From positions 1,736,001 through 1,800,000 of the forward strand of contig NZ_OY781106.1 in NCBI RefSeq assembly GCF_963676475.1: 64,000 nucleotides of DNA. The letters are read 5' to 3'. How positions within the stretch are numbered: position 1 is the first letter of the stretch; the number at the start of each line of letters is the position of its first letter. A program made the translations under genes and the position numbers. Under the pieces are notes generated by a model. That model ran no database searches. It was not told the DNA's origin and saw nothing but the letters and a program-made list of their open reading frames with translations. The stretch comes from an uncultured Celeribacter sp. (GTDB lineage Bacteria; Pseudomonadota; Alphaproteobacteria; Rhodobacterales; Rhodobacteraceae). Positions 15,545 through 24,420 of this stretch are shown in pieces.

Positions 15545-16756
15545 ATGACCGAAGCCTATATTTACGACGCCCTGCGCAGCCCGCGCGGCAAGGGGCGCAA
15601 GGACGGGAGCCTACACGAGGTGACCTCGGCCGCGCTCTCCGCGCAGATGCTGAACGCCGTCAAAGACCGCAACGGACTTGAGGGCCATGCTGTCGAGGAC
15701 GTGATCTGGGGCAATGTGACCCAGGTCGGCGAACAGGGCGGCTGCCTTGCGCGCACGGCCGTTTTGGCCTCCGATCTCGATCAATCCATCCCCGGCCTCG
15801 CGATCAACCGCTTCTGCGCCTCGGGCATGGAAGCCGTGAACCTCGCCGCCAACCAAGTCAAAGGCGGGGCTGGCATGGCCTATATCGCCGGCGGCGTCGA
15901 GATGATGGGCCGGGTCGCCATGGGCTCCGACGGGGCGGCGATTGCGGTCGACCCCCACATTGCGATGAAAACCTATTTCGTGCCGCAGGGCATCTCGGCG
16001 GACATCATCGCCACGGAATACGGGTTCACCCGTGAGGAAGCCGATGCTCTGGCCGTCGAGTCGCAAAACCGCGCCGAAGCTGCGTGGAAGGACAACCGCT
16101 TTGCGAAATCCATCGTGCCGGTGAAGGACATGAACGGGCTGACCATTCTCGACCATGACGAATATATGCGTCCGGGCACCTCGGTCGAAGCTTTGGGTGC
16201 GCTCAAGGCCTCATTCAAGGAGATGGGCGAAGTCATGCCGGGCTTCGACAAGATCGCACTGATGAAATATCCGCATCTTGAGAAGATCAACCACATCCAC
16301 CATGCGGGCAACTCGTCGGGCATCGTCGATGGCTCCGCCGCCGTGTTGATCGGCAACAAGGAATTCGGCGAGAAATACGGCCTCAAACCGCGCGCGCGCA
16401 TCCGGGCGACCGCCAAGATCGGCACCGACCCGACCATCATGCTCACCGGGCCGGTGCCCGTGACCGAGAAAATCCTGCGCGACAGCGGCATGTCGATTTC
16501 GGACATCGACCTGTTCGAAGTCAACGAGGCCTTCGCCTCCGTCGTCATGCGCTTCATGCAGGCCTTTGATGTTGATTCATCGAAAGTGAACGTCAATGGT
16601 GGTTCCATCGCGATGGGCCACCCTCTTGGCGCAACCGGGGCGATCATCATCGGCACGCTTCTGGACGAGTTGGAGCGCACCGGCAAAGGCACAGGTCTCG
16701 CCACGCTTTGTATCGCATCCGGCATGGGAGCGGCGACGATCATCGAAAGGATCTGA
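15545..16756 (+). CDS. Acetyl-CoA C-acyltransferase (3-ketoacyl-CoA thiolase)
   Basis: Protein of 403 aa. The nucleophile is Cys91 in NRFCASGMEAVNLA; the catalytic His is in GGSIAMGHPLGATGA; and the proton-transfer Cys is in CIASGMGAA near the C terminus. NEAFA is also present. It cleaves 3-ketoacyl-CoA to acetyl-CoA and a shortened acyl-CoA. The ATG at 15545 has GGAGGA just upstream. It is followed two bases later by the NTF2-like gene and then the multifunctional enzyme, forming the thiolytic half of a beta-oxidation complex. Confidence 0.95.
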   Translation: MTEAYIYDALRSPRGKGRKDGSLHEVTSAALSAQMLNAVKDRNGLEGHAVEDVIWGNVTQVGEQGGCLARTAVLASDLDQSIPGLAINRFCASGMEAVNLAANQVKGGAGMAYIAGGVEMMGRVAMGSDGAAIAVDPHIAMKTYFVPQGISADIIATEYGFTREEADALAVESQNRAEAAWKDNRFAKSIVPVKDMNGLTILDHDEYMRPGTSVEALGALKASFKEMGEVMPGFDKIALMKYPHLEKINHIHHAGNSSGIVDGSAAVLIGNKEFGEKYGLKPRARIRATAKIGTDPTIMLTGPVPVTEKILRDSGMSISDIDLFEVNEAFASVVMRFMQAFDVDSSKVNVNGGSIAMGHPLGATGAIIIGTLLDELERTGKGTGLATLCIASGMGAATIIERI

Positions 16757-16758
16757 AT

Positions 16759-17184
16759 GTGAACGCGGCAGAGTTTCGCGAGTTTCTGGACGATATTGCC
16801 ACCTGTTTCATCGCAGGGGACTTCACGCTCTGGGCCTCGCGCATCCTTCTGCCCTTTTCCATGGTGACACAACAAGGCCCCGTTTTCATGACAACCCTCG
16901 AAGAGCTCCGCGAGAATTTCGATCTCTACCTTCAGGCCTGCACGGTCATGAGGCTCGACGATATTTTTCGCCGCCCGATCTCTTTGGAGGATTGTCGCGA
17001 CGGGACCTTCATCGGAACCTATGAGACTGAACTGCTGAGCCACGGACAACGCGCGACGGAGCCCTACACCTCCTCCGCGCTGATCCACGCCACAGACGGG
17101 GGCTATAAAATGTCCTCGATCATGAATGCGCGCGGGCATCATTCCTGGACCGGCACCAGCCCTGCGAGAGAGGGAAAACAATGA
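16759..17184 (+). CDS. Uncharacterised NTF2/SnoaL-like protein in the beta-oxidation operon
   Basis: Protein of 141 aa starting at GTG (VNAAEFREFLDDIATCF), chosen because AAGGA lies seven bases upstream; the frame from 16708 would overlap the thiolase gene. The pattern FIAGDFTLWASRILLPF ... TTLEELRENFDLYLQA ... YETELLSHGQRATEPY suggests the alpha+beta cone of the NTF2/SnoaL superfamily. There is no clear catalytic motif. Its stop overlaps the start of the hydratase/dehydrogenase gene as ATGA, so the two are translationally coupled. A role in beta-oxidation, for instance as a subunit or an acyl-CoA-binding helper, is suggested only by position. Confidence 0.75.
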   Translation: MNAAEFREFLDDIATCFIAGDFTLWASRILLPFSMVTQQGPVFMTTLEELRENFDLYLQACTVMRLDDIFRRPISLEDCRDGTFIGTYETELLSHGQRATEPYTSSALIHATDGGYKMSSIMNARGHHSWTGTSPAREGKQ

Positions 17185-19388
17185 CTGATTTTCATTACGA
17201 CGTAGACAGCGACGGCGTGGCCGTCATCACCTGGGACATCCCGAACAAGAGCATGAACGTGCTCTCGATGGAGGGGATTACCGAACTGGACGCCTGTATC
17301 GACAGGGCGTTGGGCGACGAGGCCGTCAAAGGCATCGTGATCACCTCGGGCAAGGACAGCTTTGCCGGCGGCATGGATTTGAACATCATCGCCAAGATGA
17401 AGGACGCGGCGGGAGATGACCCGGCCAAGGGGCTTTTCGACGGGCTGATGAACATGCACGCGATCCTGCGCAAGCTGGAACGCGCAGGCATGGACCCGAA
17501 GACCAACAAGGGCGGCAAACCCGTCGCGGCGGCCCTTCCGGGCACGGCGCTTGGCATCGGCCTCGAACTGCCTTTGTCCTGTCACCGCATTTTTGCCGCC
17601 GACAATCCGAAGGCCAAGATCGGCCTGCCGGAGATCAAGGTCGGCATTTTCCCCGGCATGGGCGGCACCACGCGCGTCTCGCGCATGGTTGGCGCGATGG
17701 CAGCGGCGCCGATCCTGCTTGAGGGCAAGATGTTGGACCCGAAAAAAGCCAAGGGCGCGGGGATCATTCAAGAGGTGGTAGAGCCCGGCGAACTTTTGGC
17801 GAAGGCCAAAGAGTGGGTTTTGGGCGCGAAAGATGCCGACATCGTGAAACCCTGGGACGTGAAGGGCTGGAAAATGCCCGGCGGCGCGCCCTACCACCCG
17901 GCAGGTTTCATGACCTTCGTCGGCGCCTCCGCCATGGTCAACGGCAACACCCAGGGCGTCTATCCGGCGGCGAAGGCCCTTCTGTCCGCGGTCTACGAAG
18001 GCGCGATGGTGCCCTTCGACACCGCGCTCAAGATCGAAGCGCGTTGGTTCACCCATGTGCTGATGAACCCGTCGTCGTCGTCGATGATCCGGTCGCTGTT
18101 CATCAACAAGGAAGCCTTGGAAAAAGGCGCGAACCGTCCCGAGGTCGCGGACCAGACCGTCAAAAAAGTCGGCGTCTTGGGCGCGGGCATGATGGGCGCG
18201 GGCATTGCCTATGTCTCGGCCAATGCGGGCATCGAGGTCGTGCTGATCGACCAGAAACAAGAGGCGGCGGACAAGGGCAAAGCTTACTCCGAAACCATCC
18301 TCGACAAGGGGATCAGCCGCAAAAAGGTGACGCCGGAGAAGAAAGACCAGGTCCTGAGCCGTATCACCGCGACCACCGATCTGGACGCTCTCAAGGGCTG
18401 TGACCTGATCGTCGAAGCCGTGTTCGAAGACATCGGTGTCAAGGCGGAGATGACCAAGAAGGTCGAGGCCATCGTGGGCCCGGACTGCATCTTTGCCTCG
18501 AACACTTCGACGCTCCCGATCACCGAACTGGCCAAAGCCTCCGCTCGCCCAGAGCAGTTCATCGGCATTCACTTCTTTAGCCCCGTGGACAAGATGCTCC
18601 TCGTGGAGATCATCAAGGGCAAAGAGACCGGCGACGTGGCCGTGGCGAAAGCGCTCGATTACGTGCGCCAGATCCGCAAGACGCCGATCGTGGTCAACGA
18701 TGCGCGCTTCTTCTACGCCAACCGCTGCATCATTCCCTACATCAACGAGGGTGTGCGCATGGCGGCCGAGGGCGTGGACCTGCCGCTCATTGAGAATGCC
18801 GCGAAACTTCTGGGCTTCCCGCTCGGGCCGCTTCAGCTTATCGACGAGACCTCGATTGATCTCGGCGTGAAGATCGCCAAGGCCACCAAAGCCGCCATGG
18901 GCGACGCTTACCCGGACGAGGCCGTGGATGAGGTGGTGTTCTGGATGTTCGATCAAGGGCGTCTCGGTAAAAAATCCAACGCGGGCTTCTATGACTATGA
19001 CGAGAAAGGCAAACGCGGCTACCTCTGGGAAGGCTTCAACGAAGAGTTCCCGGTGGCCGACGCCCAGCCCGATCTGGATGAAGTCCAGCACCGTCTGATG
19101 ATGGCGCAGGTGCTCGAAGCCGTCCGCGCACTCGAAGAGGGCGTGTTGGAAGACATCCGCGAGGGCGACGTGGGCGCAATCCTCGGCTGGGGCTTTGCAC
19201 CTTGGTCTGGTGGTCCGTTCTCCTGGCTCGACATCATCGGGGCCGCGAAAGCCGTCGAGATTTGCGACAATCTCACCGCCACCCATGGGCCGCGCTTCGA
19301 GACGCCGAAGCTCCTGCGCGAGATGGCGGCCTCTGGCGAGACCTTCTATGGCCGCTTCGGGACGGGCGTGGACAGCCAAGCCGCCTAA
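17181..19388 (+). CDS. Multifunctional enoyl-CoA hydratase/3-hydroxyacyl-CoA dehydrogenase (FadJ/FadB type)
   Basis: Protein of 735 aa. The N-terminal crotonase domain has oxyanion-hole segments SFAGGMDL and LPGTALGIGLELPLSCH, and catalytic-region GLPEIKVGIFPGMGGT. The NAD-binding 3-hydroxyacyl-CoA dehydrogenase domain starts GAGMMGAGIAYVSANAG near residue 335. The catalytic His lies in IGIHFFSPVDKM, and two C-terminal 3HCDH repeats follow. It hydrates enoyl-CoA and oxidises the L-3-hydroxyacyl-CoA. It overlaps the NTF2-like gene by four bases and is the last gene before a strong terminator. With thiolase at 15.5 kb it gives a complete cycle. Confidence 0.95.
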   Translation: MTDFHYDVDSDGVAVITWDIPNKSMNVLSMEGITELDACIDRALGDEAVKGIVITSGKDSFAGGMDLNIIAKMKDAAGDDPAKGLFDGLMNMHAILRKLERAGMDPKTNKGGKPVAAALPGTALGIGLELPLSCHRIFAADNPKAKIGLPEIKVGIFPGMGGTTRVSRMVGAMAAAPILLEGKMLDPKKAKGAGIIQEVVEPGELLAKAKEWVLGAKDADIVKPWDVKGWKMPGGAPYHPAGFMTFVGASAMVNGNTQGVYPAAKALLSAVYEGAMVPFDTALKIEARWFTHVLMNPSSSSMIRSLFINKEALEKGANRPEVADQTVKKVGVLGAGMMGAGIAYVSANAGIEVVLIDQKQEAADKGKAYSETILDKGISRKKVTPEKKDQVLSRITATTDLDALKGCDLIVEAVFEDIGVKAEMTKKVEAIVGPDCIFASNTSTLPITELAKASARPEQFIGIHFFSPVDKMLLVEIIKGKETGDVAVAKALDYVRQIRKTPIVVNDARFFYANRCIIPYINEGVRMAAEGVDLPLIENAAKLLGFPLGPLQLIDETSIDLGVKIAKATKAAMGDAYPDEAVDEVVFWMFDQGRLGKKSNAGFYDYDEKGKRGYLWEGFNEEFPVADAQPDLDEVQHRLMMAQVLEAVRALEEGVLEDIREGDVGAILGWGFAPWSGGPFSWLDIIGAAKAVEICDNLTATHGPRFETPKLLREMAASGETFYGRFGTGVDSQAA

Positions 19389-19408
19389 GCGCGCCTCACA
19401 TGACCGTC

Positions 19409-19438
19409 AGCCCTTCCCACTTCGGGGAGGGCTTTTTT
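19409..19438 (+). terminator. Rho-independent terminator of the beta-oxidation operon
   Basis: AGCCCTTCCC and GGGGAGGGCT form the stem with an ACTTC-like loop, followed by TTTTTT. It lies 20 bases after the stop at 19388 and touches the end of the convergent small gene at 19437. Confidence 0.88.
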
Positions 19439-19634
19439 ATGCGTCATCCTTGGCCAATTCGGCAAACATCTCGCGGCCTTGGATTTGTGGCGCCATGGTG
19501 CACCAGCGGTCTTCGACCTGTACCCAATGGGCGTCGTTTTCCGTGGCATGGACGATGATCCGCCCCGGCTCCGAGGTGACCGGCGCGACGATGAGATTGA
19601 GGAAAAGCGCGAGCGCTTCGGCGGAAATACACAT
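19437..19634 (-). CDS. Small uncharacterised protein
   Basis: Protein of 65 aa starting MCISAEALALFLNLIVAPVT, with a Trp-containing strand pattern (NDAHWVQVEDRWCTMAP). GGAG lies eight bases before the ATG at 19634. I do not recognise a family. Coding style is typical of the region, and it is convergent with the beta-oxidation operon. The region upstream (19635-19825) holds no other gene. Confidence 0.55.
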   Translation of the reverse strand: MCISAEALALFLNLIVAPVTSEPGRIIVHATENDAHWVQVEDRWCTMAPQIQGREMFAELAKDDA

Positions 19635-19825
19635 GGATCGGGCTCCGTAGTTGTGTGTCCCCTCGCGCCCTGATGAGCCCTCCCACACGAGGCGTGTACC
19701 CTCAGCTTAGCTGCCCGTTTGGCTGAAAGGGGCCCTAAAATGCTGCGCTGCGGCATGCATGCGGCGCACTGATACCTTCTTAGGCAATTTCGTCCATGAA
19801 CGCCCAATAAACAGCCCTGAAACCC

Positions 19826-19852
19826 GAAAAGGCCCGCGCAATTGCGCAGGCC
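19826..19852 (-). terminator. Rho-independent terminator of the Hint-domain gene
   Basis: On the minus strand GGCC-T-GCGCAATTGCGC-G-GGCC forms a nearly perfect hairpin followed by TTTTC, about 45 bases past the stop at 19896. Confidence 0.75.
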
Positions 19853-19895
19853 CCCTCCCGGCCTCATCCCGAAGCCCTTATCCCTAAAAATCGTC

Positions 19896-20615
19896 TCAGG
19901 ACGCGTAATGCCGCGCCTCGCGCCCTCTCTGGCGGCGCTCCTCCTGCATCCAGACATCGTCCTGCGCATCCTCGTCGATCAGCGCATCCACGAACATCCG
20001 CGCCTGGGTCAGCGACAAGACCTCGTAACCCGGCACATAACTGTCCTCCATCAGCCCGGCGATGGTCACGGCCTCCTCTGCGGGACAGTGAAACAGCGCA
20101 CCGATATTGCCGAACACCACTTGTTCGGTGTCGAAATGCAGGATCACGACCTCGATGGGCTTGCGCACATGCTCACGCTCGATGCCCTTGTAGCCCTCCA
20201 AAGCGAGAGCCGGCATCAAGGTGAAAGGATCGCCAAACATCGCCTCGCCCGCATCGCTTTCCACCATCACCGGCTGTTCCGGCAAAAGCGTCATCGCGGA
20301 CCGATTGCCCAAGGCGCCCGCTGGCACATGAAGCGGCCAGAGAGACGCGGGCGTCATGCCCTGATCCGTGTAGGTCCAGCGCTTCGTGATCCGCCGCACA
20401 GGCTGCATCCCCTCATCAAAGGTCAGCACTTTATCGCCCTCTTGCAGAGCCGCCACATCGCGCCAGCCGATGCTGGTCGCCACCTGCATCCCGGCAATGA
20501 GACCCGAGGTCAGCCCCACGTGCCCGCCATGACACATCCCATCCCAAACGCCGGAGCGCCCGCCCGCATCATAAACCGGGTCTTTGCGCAACATCTGACC
20601 AAGCTTCATCATCAT
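19896..20615 (-). CDS. Hint-domain protein (Hedgehog/intein fold) lacking the usual cysteine nucleophile
   Basis: Protein of about 239 aa. Residues 38-75 match the Hint_2 pattern of Rhodobacteraceae (GLIAGMQVATSIGWRDVAAL, then QEGDKVLTFDEGMQPVRRI). LYRLG-type features of the later half correspond to GNRSAMTLLPEQPVMVES and NIGALFHCPAEEA. The family normally begins CFxxGT, with Cys as splicing or autocleavage nucleophile; here that position is Gly38, so self-processing is unlikely. The start at the first of three ATGs (20615) has AGGGA upstream; longer frames add unconserved residues. It is monocistronic with a terminator. Function of these short Hint proteins is unknown. Confidence 0.82.
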   Translation of the reverse strand: MMMKLGQMLRKDPVYDAGGRSGVWDGMCHGGHVGLTSGLIAGMQVATSIGWRDVAALQEGDKVLTFDEGMQPVRRITKRWTYTDQGMTPASLWPLHVPAGALGNRSAMTLLPEQPVMVESDAGEAMFGDPFTLMPALALEGYKGIEREHVRKPIEVVILHFDTEQVVFGNIGALFHCPAEEAVTIAGLMEDSYVPGYEVLSLTQARMFVDALIDEDAQDDVWMQEERRQRGREARHYAS

Positions 20616-20973
20616 CTCATCCCTATGAGGCTTTTCGGGTGGCAGCCCTAGCTCTGCGATCTGTGAGATTATGAAAAGGTGGCCGGTGGGGTCACAGTTC
20701 GACGCGAATGGGACGCAAATGGGGCATAATCCCGACACGGGCGCAAATGACGGGGATTTCATTCAATTGTTTTCGAATTTGGTAACAGTCCGTTAAGAAA
20801 ATTCGGAGTTCACTCAGGTTTAACCAATATTTCTTGGGGTTAGCGCCCCACTCCAAAAGAAGTTTCTTGCCGGATGTCCCCACGATTCGACGCCCGATCA
20901 ACGCTCACCACCGCGAAACGCCCGCAAAGACTCCCCCAACCCGCCGCAATTCAGCCTCAGTCTCGACGCCCGC

Positions 20974-21621
20974 TCAATCAAAACGATAGCCAAATCGGGC
21001 AATGTCTTCCGCCGCGATCCGGGCCACCAACTCCGCATCGGCCTCAGAATAATAGGTCCGAAAATCGCGGGCACGTTGGGATTCATTCACCGGCGCAATC
21101 GGCGAAAGATCGAACCCCAGATGATCCCAAAGTGGCGCCAGATCCTCGTCCAAAGCCTCAAGCCGGACATAGAGGTTGGCCCGCTCCTGCCCCGCCCCGT
21201 CGCACAGATAGCTTCGCGAGGGCACAGAGAGGCTTTTGACCGTCTCGGGCGCATTCAGGAAGTCGGAGAACGCCGTGGATTTGGCCAAAGTCACCGCAGA
21301 ATGGTCGAAACTCTGCGCTCTGAGCCAGTGATAATAGGACACGAACCGGTCCCAGGGATTGCGCACGAGGGTGAAAATGAAGTGATCTGCGAAGTCCTCG
21401 CGCGACACCAGCCCCTCGATGTCGGAAAGTCGGGAATGTTTCCACAGCCGACCCGCAGCCGTCAGGCCCTTGACCCGCCCCCGTCGTTTCACCGCTTTCG
21501 GTGTATCGCCAATCAGAATGTCATCCGCCATAGCACGTGTCTCCAACGCCTGCGCTAGCGCCGTGCCCCCGGTTTTGGGAATATGAACAAAGATATAACG
21601 ACGGCCCGGAGAGATAATCAT
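20974..21621 (-). CDS. Sulfotransferase family 2-like protein
   Basis: Protein of 215 aa. HIPKTGGTAL near residues 13-22 matches the 5'-phosphosulfate loop of PAPS-dependent sulfotransferases, and LVRNPWDRFVSYYHWL matches the 3'-phosphate loop. Such cytosolic or membrane-linked enzymes sulfate carbohydrates or surface polymers. The acceptor is unknown. It is a single gene divergent from the membrane protein at 21725. The 20616-20973 gap on its downstream side is AT-richer and has no recognisable gene. Confidence 0.87.
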   Translation of the reverse strand: MIISPGRRYIFVHIPKTGGTALAQALETRAMADDILIGDTPKAVKRRGRVKGLTAAGRLWKHSRLSDIEGLVSREDFADHFIFTLVRNPWDRFVSYYHWLRAQSFDHSAVTLAKSTAFSDFLNAPETVKSLSVPSRSYLCDGAGQERANLYVRLEALDEDLAPLWDHLGFDLSPIAPVNESQRARDFRTYYSEADAELVARIAAEDIARFGYRFD

Positions 21622-21724
21622 GTCAAAACACTAATGCCTTTTCTCTTCCGTTCCCACAACGATTGTGGCGTCCGGCGTTCCGCGATAGATTGCCCGAAAC
21701 AACGATGAAAAGAGCAGCCCGCGC

Positions 21725-22747
21725 ATGATCGCGCTTACGGAATTCGAACGGCTCGAAGCCCCCGGCCTCTGGCTTCCCGAAGGGGAAAGCCAGCGTCGCT
21801 CCGTGATCGTCTCCGTGGGCGAGGCGACGCTGACGCTGAGCGACGATCGCACCGACGGTCGCCCCCTGACACATTGGTCCCTGCCCGCCGTCGAACGCAT
21901 CACCTCCGAGGGCGAAACCCCGGCCCGCTACCGCCCGGCGCCCGACAGCAGTGAAGAATTGGAGATCGACGACGATCTGATGATCGAGGCGATCGACCGC
22001 ATCCGCCGCGCCATTGATCGCGCCCGGCCGCATCCCGGTCGGTTGCGCGGGGCGATGATCGGACTTGGTGCCGCTGCGGTGCTCGGGCTGGGGGTGTTCT
22101 GGCTTCCGGGCGCGCTCATTCGTCAGGCCGTCACCATCGTGCCGCCCGTGACCCGCGCCGAGATCGGTCAGGAGCTTTTGGATCGGATCAAGCGCCTCTC
22201 AGGTGCGCCCTGCGACACGGTGCATGGCGCCCGTGCGCTCAACACATTGAAAAAGCGTCTCATGCCCGGCGGCGGCCAGATCGTTGTGCTCACCAGCGGC
22301 GTCGCCCTGTCGCAGCACCTCCCCGGCCAGATCATCCTGTTGAACCGCTCCATCGTCGAGGATCACGAAGACCCCGATGTTTTGGCCGGCTATGTCTTGG
22401 CCGAACTGGTCCGCGCAAAAGATCACGATCCGCTGGAACGCCTGTTGCAAGACGCGGGGCTGACCACCTCGCTCCGTCTTTTGACCACCGGGCACATCCC
22501 GCCCGACATCCTCGACACCCATGCCGAGAGCCTGTTGACCGCCCCCGTGGAGCCGGTCGAGGACGAGACGCTGATCGCCGCCTTTGAGGCCGCTGAGGTT
22601 CACAGCGCGCCCTACGCCTACGCCCGCGATATCACCGGCGAAAGCGTCTTGCCCTTGATCGAGGCCGATGGCGTCCAGATCGAGACCACGCGGCCTGTAC
22701 TCTCAGATGGCGATTGGGTCGCGCTGCAAGGTGTGTGTGGCGGCTGA
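21725..22747 (+). CDS. Membrane protein with a degenerate M48 peptidase-like domain
   Basis: Protein of 340 aa. An N-terminal soluble region (1-105) is followed by one transmembrane helix (about 108-132, MIGLGAAAVLGLGVFWLPG). The C-terminal domain (140-340) has the sequence order of M48 metallopeptidases: GGGQIVVLTSGVAL, IILLNRSIVE, then a helix AGYVLAELVRAKDHDPLERL at 221-240 where HExxH should lie. The zinc histidines and catalytic Glu of HExxH are not present, so it is probably inactive. The M48 relation is inferred by eye. It is followed by a terminator and convergent with the SPOR gene. Confidence 0.6.
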   Translation: MIALTEFERLEAPGLWLPEGESQRRSVIVSVGEATLTLSDDRTDGRPLTHWSLPAVERITSEGETPARYRPAPDSSEELEIDDDLMIEAIDRIRRAIDRARPHPGRLRGAMIGLGAAAVLGLGVFWLPGALIRQAVTIVPPVTRAEIGQELLDRIKRLSGAPCDTVHGARALNTLKKRLMPGGGQIVVLTSGVALSQHLPGQIILLNRSIVEDHEDPDVLAGYVLAELVRAKDHDPLERLLQDAGLTTSLRLLTTGHIPPDILDTHAESLLTAPVEPVEDETLIAAFEAAEVHSAPYAYARDITGESVLPLIEADGVQIETTRPVLSDGDWVALQGVCGG

Positions 22748-22776
22748 CGACCCTCACAGACAATCAACAAAAGAAT

Positions 22777-22806
22777 ACCCCCGCCACATGCGGGGGTTTC
22801 TTTTTA
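22777..22806 (+). terminator. Hairpin terminator, probably bidirectional
   Basis: ACCCCCGC-CACAT-GCGGGGGT is followed by TTCTTTTT on the plus strand. On the minus strand the same hairpin is followed by ATTCTTTTG. It separates the convergent M48-like and SPOR genes. Confidence 0.85.
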
Positions 22807-22831
22807 TTGTTCTGCCTCGTCTAACTCAACG

Positions 22832-24349
22832 CTACTTGCGCGCGAATGCGTCCCCGTAGCCTGCCCCACGAACGGCAGACAAAGCGGACAGGGTTTGCTC
22901 GGGCCGGGCGAAGGGGCCGGCCAGAACAATCTTCAAAGGCTTGCCACCTCGGCGCAGAACCTGCGACGAGACGGGATAGCCCATGGCCGAAAGGCGCGCA
23001 ATCGAGCGCTCGGCATTTTCGGGGACACCAAAGGTGCCCACCTGGACATAGCGCAGAGCCTGCGCCTGTTGTTGGGGTTGGACCTGCGCCAAAGCGGGTT
23101 TGGCCGCACCGGGGGTGCGCGCGGGCGCCACCGATTTGGTCGAGATTTGAACCGGCGCCTGACCTTGGCCAACATTCTGACCGGCGTATTGCGGGGCCTG
23201 AACAGTGACGGTGTTCCGGGTCTTGAAAGGCGAGCCGAAGAGCCATTCCCAGAAGGTCTTCTTGCGCGGCGCATAGAGATCATAGGCAGGCGTCGCCTGA
23301 GTCCAGACCTGTGCCATTTGCAAATCACCGCGCGCGGTCTGCGGACCACGGTTCGGGTTGAGGCGCCCGTCGGTCCAGGCGCGACTATAGCCGTCCGGCA
23401 GGGTACCTGCCACCGGACGCGGCAGCGCATAGGGGTCGATCCCGGCGGCGCGCGCCACGGCGATCTGGTTGGCGCTTTGCGTCGACAGGCGCGTCTGTGC
23501 CTTGCGCTGGATATAGGCCGAAGGGTGCACCGTTTGCGGCCCACAGCGCACGGCATAGCGCCCGCTGGTGTTCATATATTGCGCCGCATTGCCCGACAGG
23601 CCACCACATTGCGTCAGCGCCGCCGTGGCTGTCGGCGCAACGGTGGCAGGGGCAGCGGCCGCGACCATGATCGGCGCGGGGGCGTCTACTGGCGCTTGTA
23701 TCGGGGCGGCGCGTTTGACCGGCACGCGGACCAGCGTCGGCTCGGTCAACCTCATCCGCCCGCCATCGGCGGTGCGAACCGTGACGCCTGCGGGAAGACG
23801 TTTGAGAATATATTCGACCGTCCCGGTCTCACACCGCAGCTGACCGTCCGTGACGGAGGCGACACAGCCGCGTTCGCCCACAGTCTTGCCGGCAAGCTGT
23901 TCGAGCGGCGGCAGGCTCGGCTGTTTCGGTTCGACCGCGACAGGGGCTGGCGCAGGTTTTGCTTCCGCCGAAGTCGCCGCAGCCACTTGAACCGGCACCG
24001 ATTTCTTGGGCGCAGGAACATCCGTTTCCGCCACAACAGTGCTGGGCGCCGGATCCGGGATGACCGGCAAGGTATCTTCAAGCTGGGCAAAGGTCGGTTT
24101 GAAACCGCAGAGCACACGGCGGTCGCGCGACACGCGAGGCACCCATTGCACCGACCCACCGGACCCTGCGCGCACATAGGCGCAGCCCCGGCTGTCGACA
24201 TATTGCGAGCCCTTGTAAGACGCGGGCGGGAACTCCGCCGGATGATCTGCATTATAAAGCGACCGCGCCACGGCCTCGGAAAGGCCAACGGCGGACACGC
24301 CCAAAGTCGCAACCATGACTGCGACGGAAATCGTTCTCAAACCCTGCAT
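22832..24349 (-). CDS. SPOR-domain cell-envelope protein
   Basis: Protein of about 505 aa with an N-terminal signal or anchor (LRTISVAVMVATLGVSAVGLS). A long Pro/Ala/Val-rich middle contains two similar Cys-containing segments (SQYVDSRGCAYVR, CGFKP and later CGGLSGNAAQYMN). A C-terminal SPOR domain covers about the last 80 residues (LRYVQVGTFGVPENAERSIA). SPOR domains bind denuded septal peptidoglycan, so a role in division or cell-wall turnover is likely. The ATG at 24349 is preferred to the GTG at 24364 because GGGG lies seven bases upstream. Monocistronic. Confidence 0.87.
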   Translation of the reverse strand: MQGLRTISVAVMVATLGVSAVGLSEAVARSLYNADHPAEFPPASYKGSQYVDSRGCAYVRAGSGGSVQWVPRVSRDRRVLCGFKPTFAQLEDTLPVIPDPAPSTVVAETDVPAPKKSVPVQVAAATSAEAKPAPAPVAVEPKQPSLPPLEQLAGKTVGERGCVASVTDGQLRCETGTVEYILKRLPAGVTVRTADGGRMRLTEPTLVRVPVKRAAPIQAPVDAPAPIMVAAAAPATVAPTATAALTQCGGLSGNAAQYMNTSGRYAVRCGPQTVHPSAYIQRKAQTRLSTQSANQIAVARAAGIDPYALPRPVAGTLPDGYSRAWTDGRLNPNRGPQTARGDLQMAQVWTQATPAYDLYAPRKKTFWEWLFGSPFKTRNTVTVQAPQYAGQNVGQGQAPVQISTKSVAPARTPGAAKPALAQVQPQQQAQALRYVQVGTFGVPENAERSIARLSAMGYPVSSQVLRRGGKPLKIVLAGPFARPEQTLSALSAVRGAGYGDAFARK

Positions 24350-24420
24350 TATGCTGCCCCGCACAAGATATTGTGGACAGACTAACCCAGAACTGATTCG
24401 CTGTTAAGAGGGGAAATCGC

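Noticed and set aside
17139..19379. 746-codon open frame antisense to the multifunctional beta-oxidation enzyme
   Set aside because: It mirrors a well-supported gene in a GC-rich genome, has a His/Arg/Asp-rich composition with no domain, and no ribosome site.
22895..24385. 496-codon plus-strand frame opposite the SPOR gene
   Set aside because: No domain, extreme Arg/His content, and it conflicts with a gene that has a signal peptide and SPOR domain.
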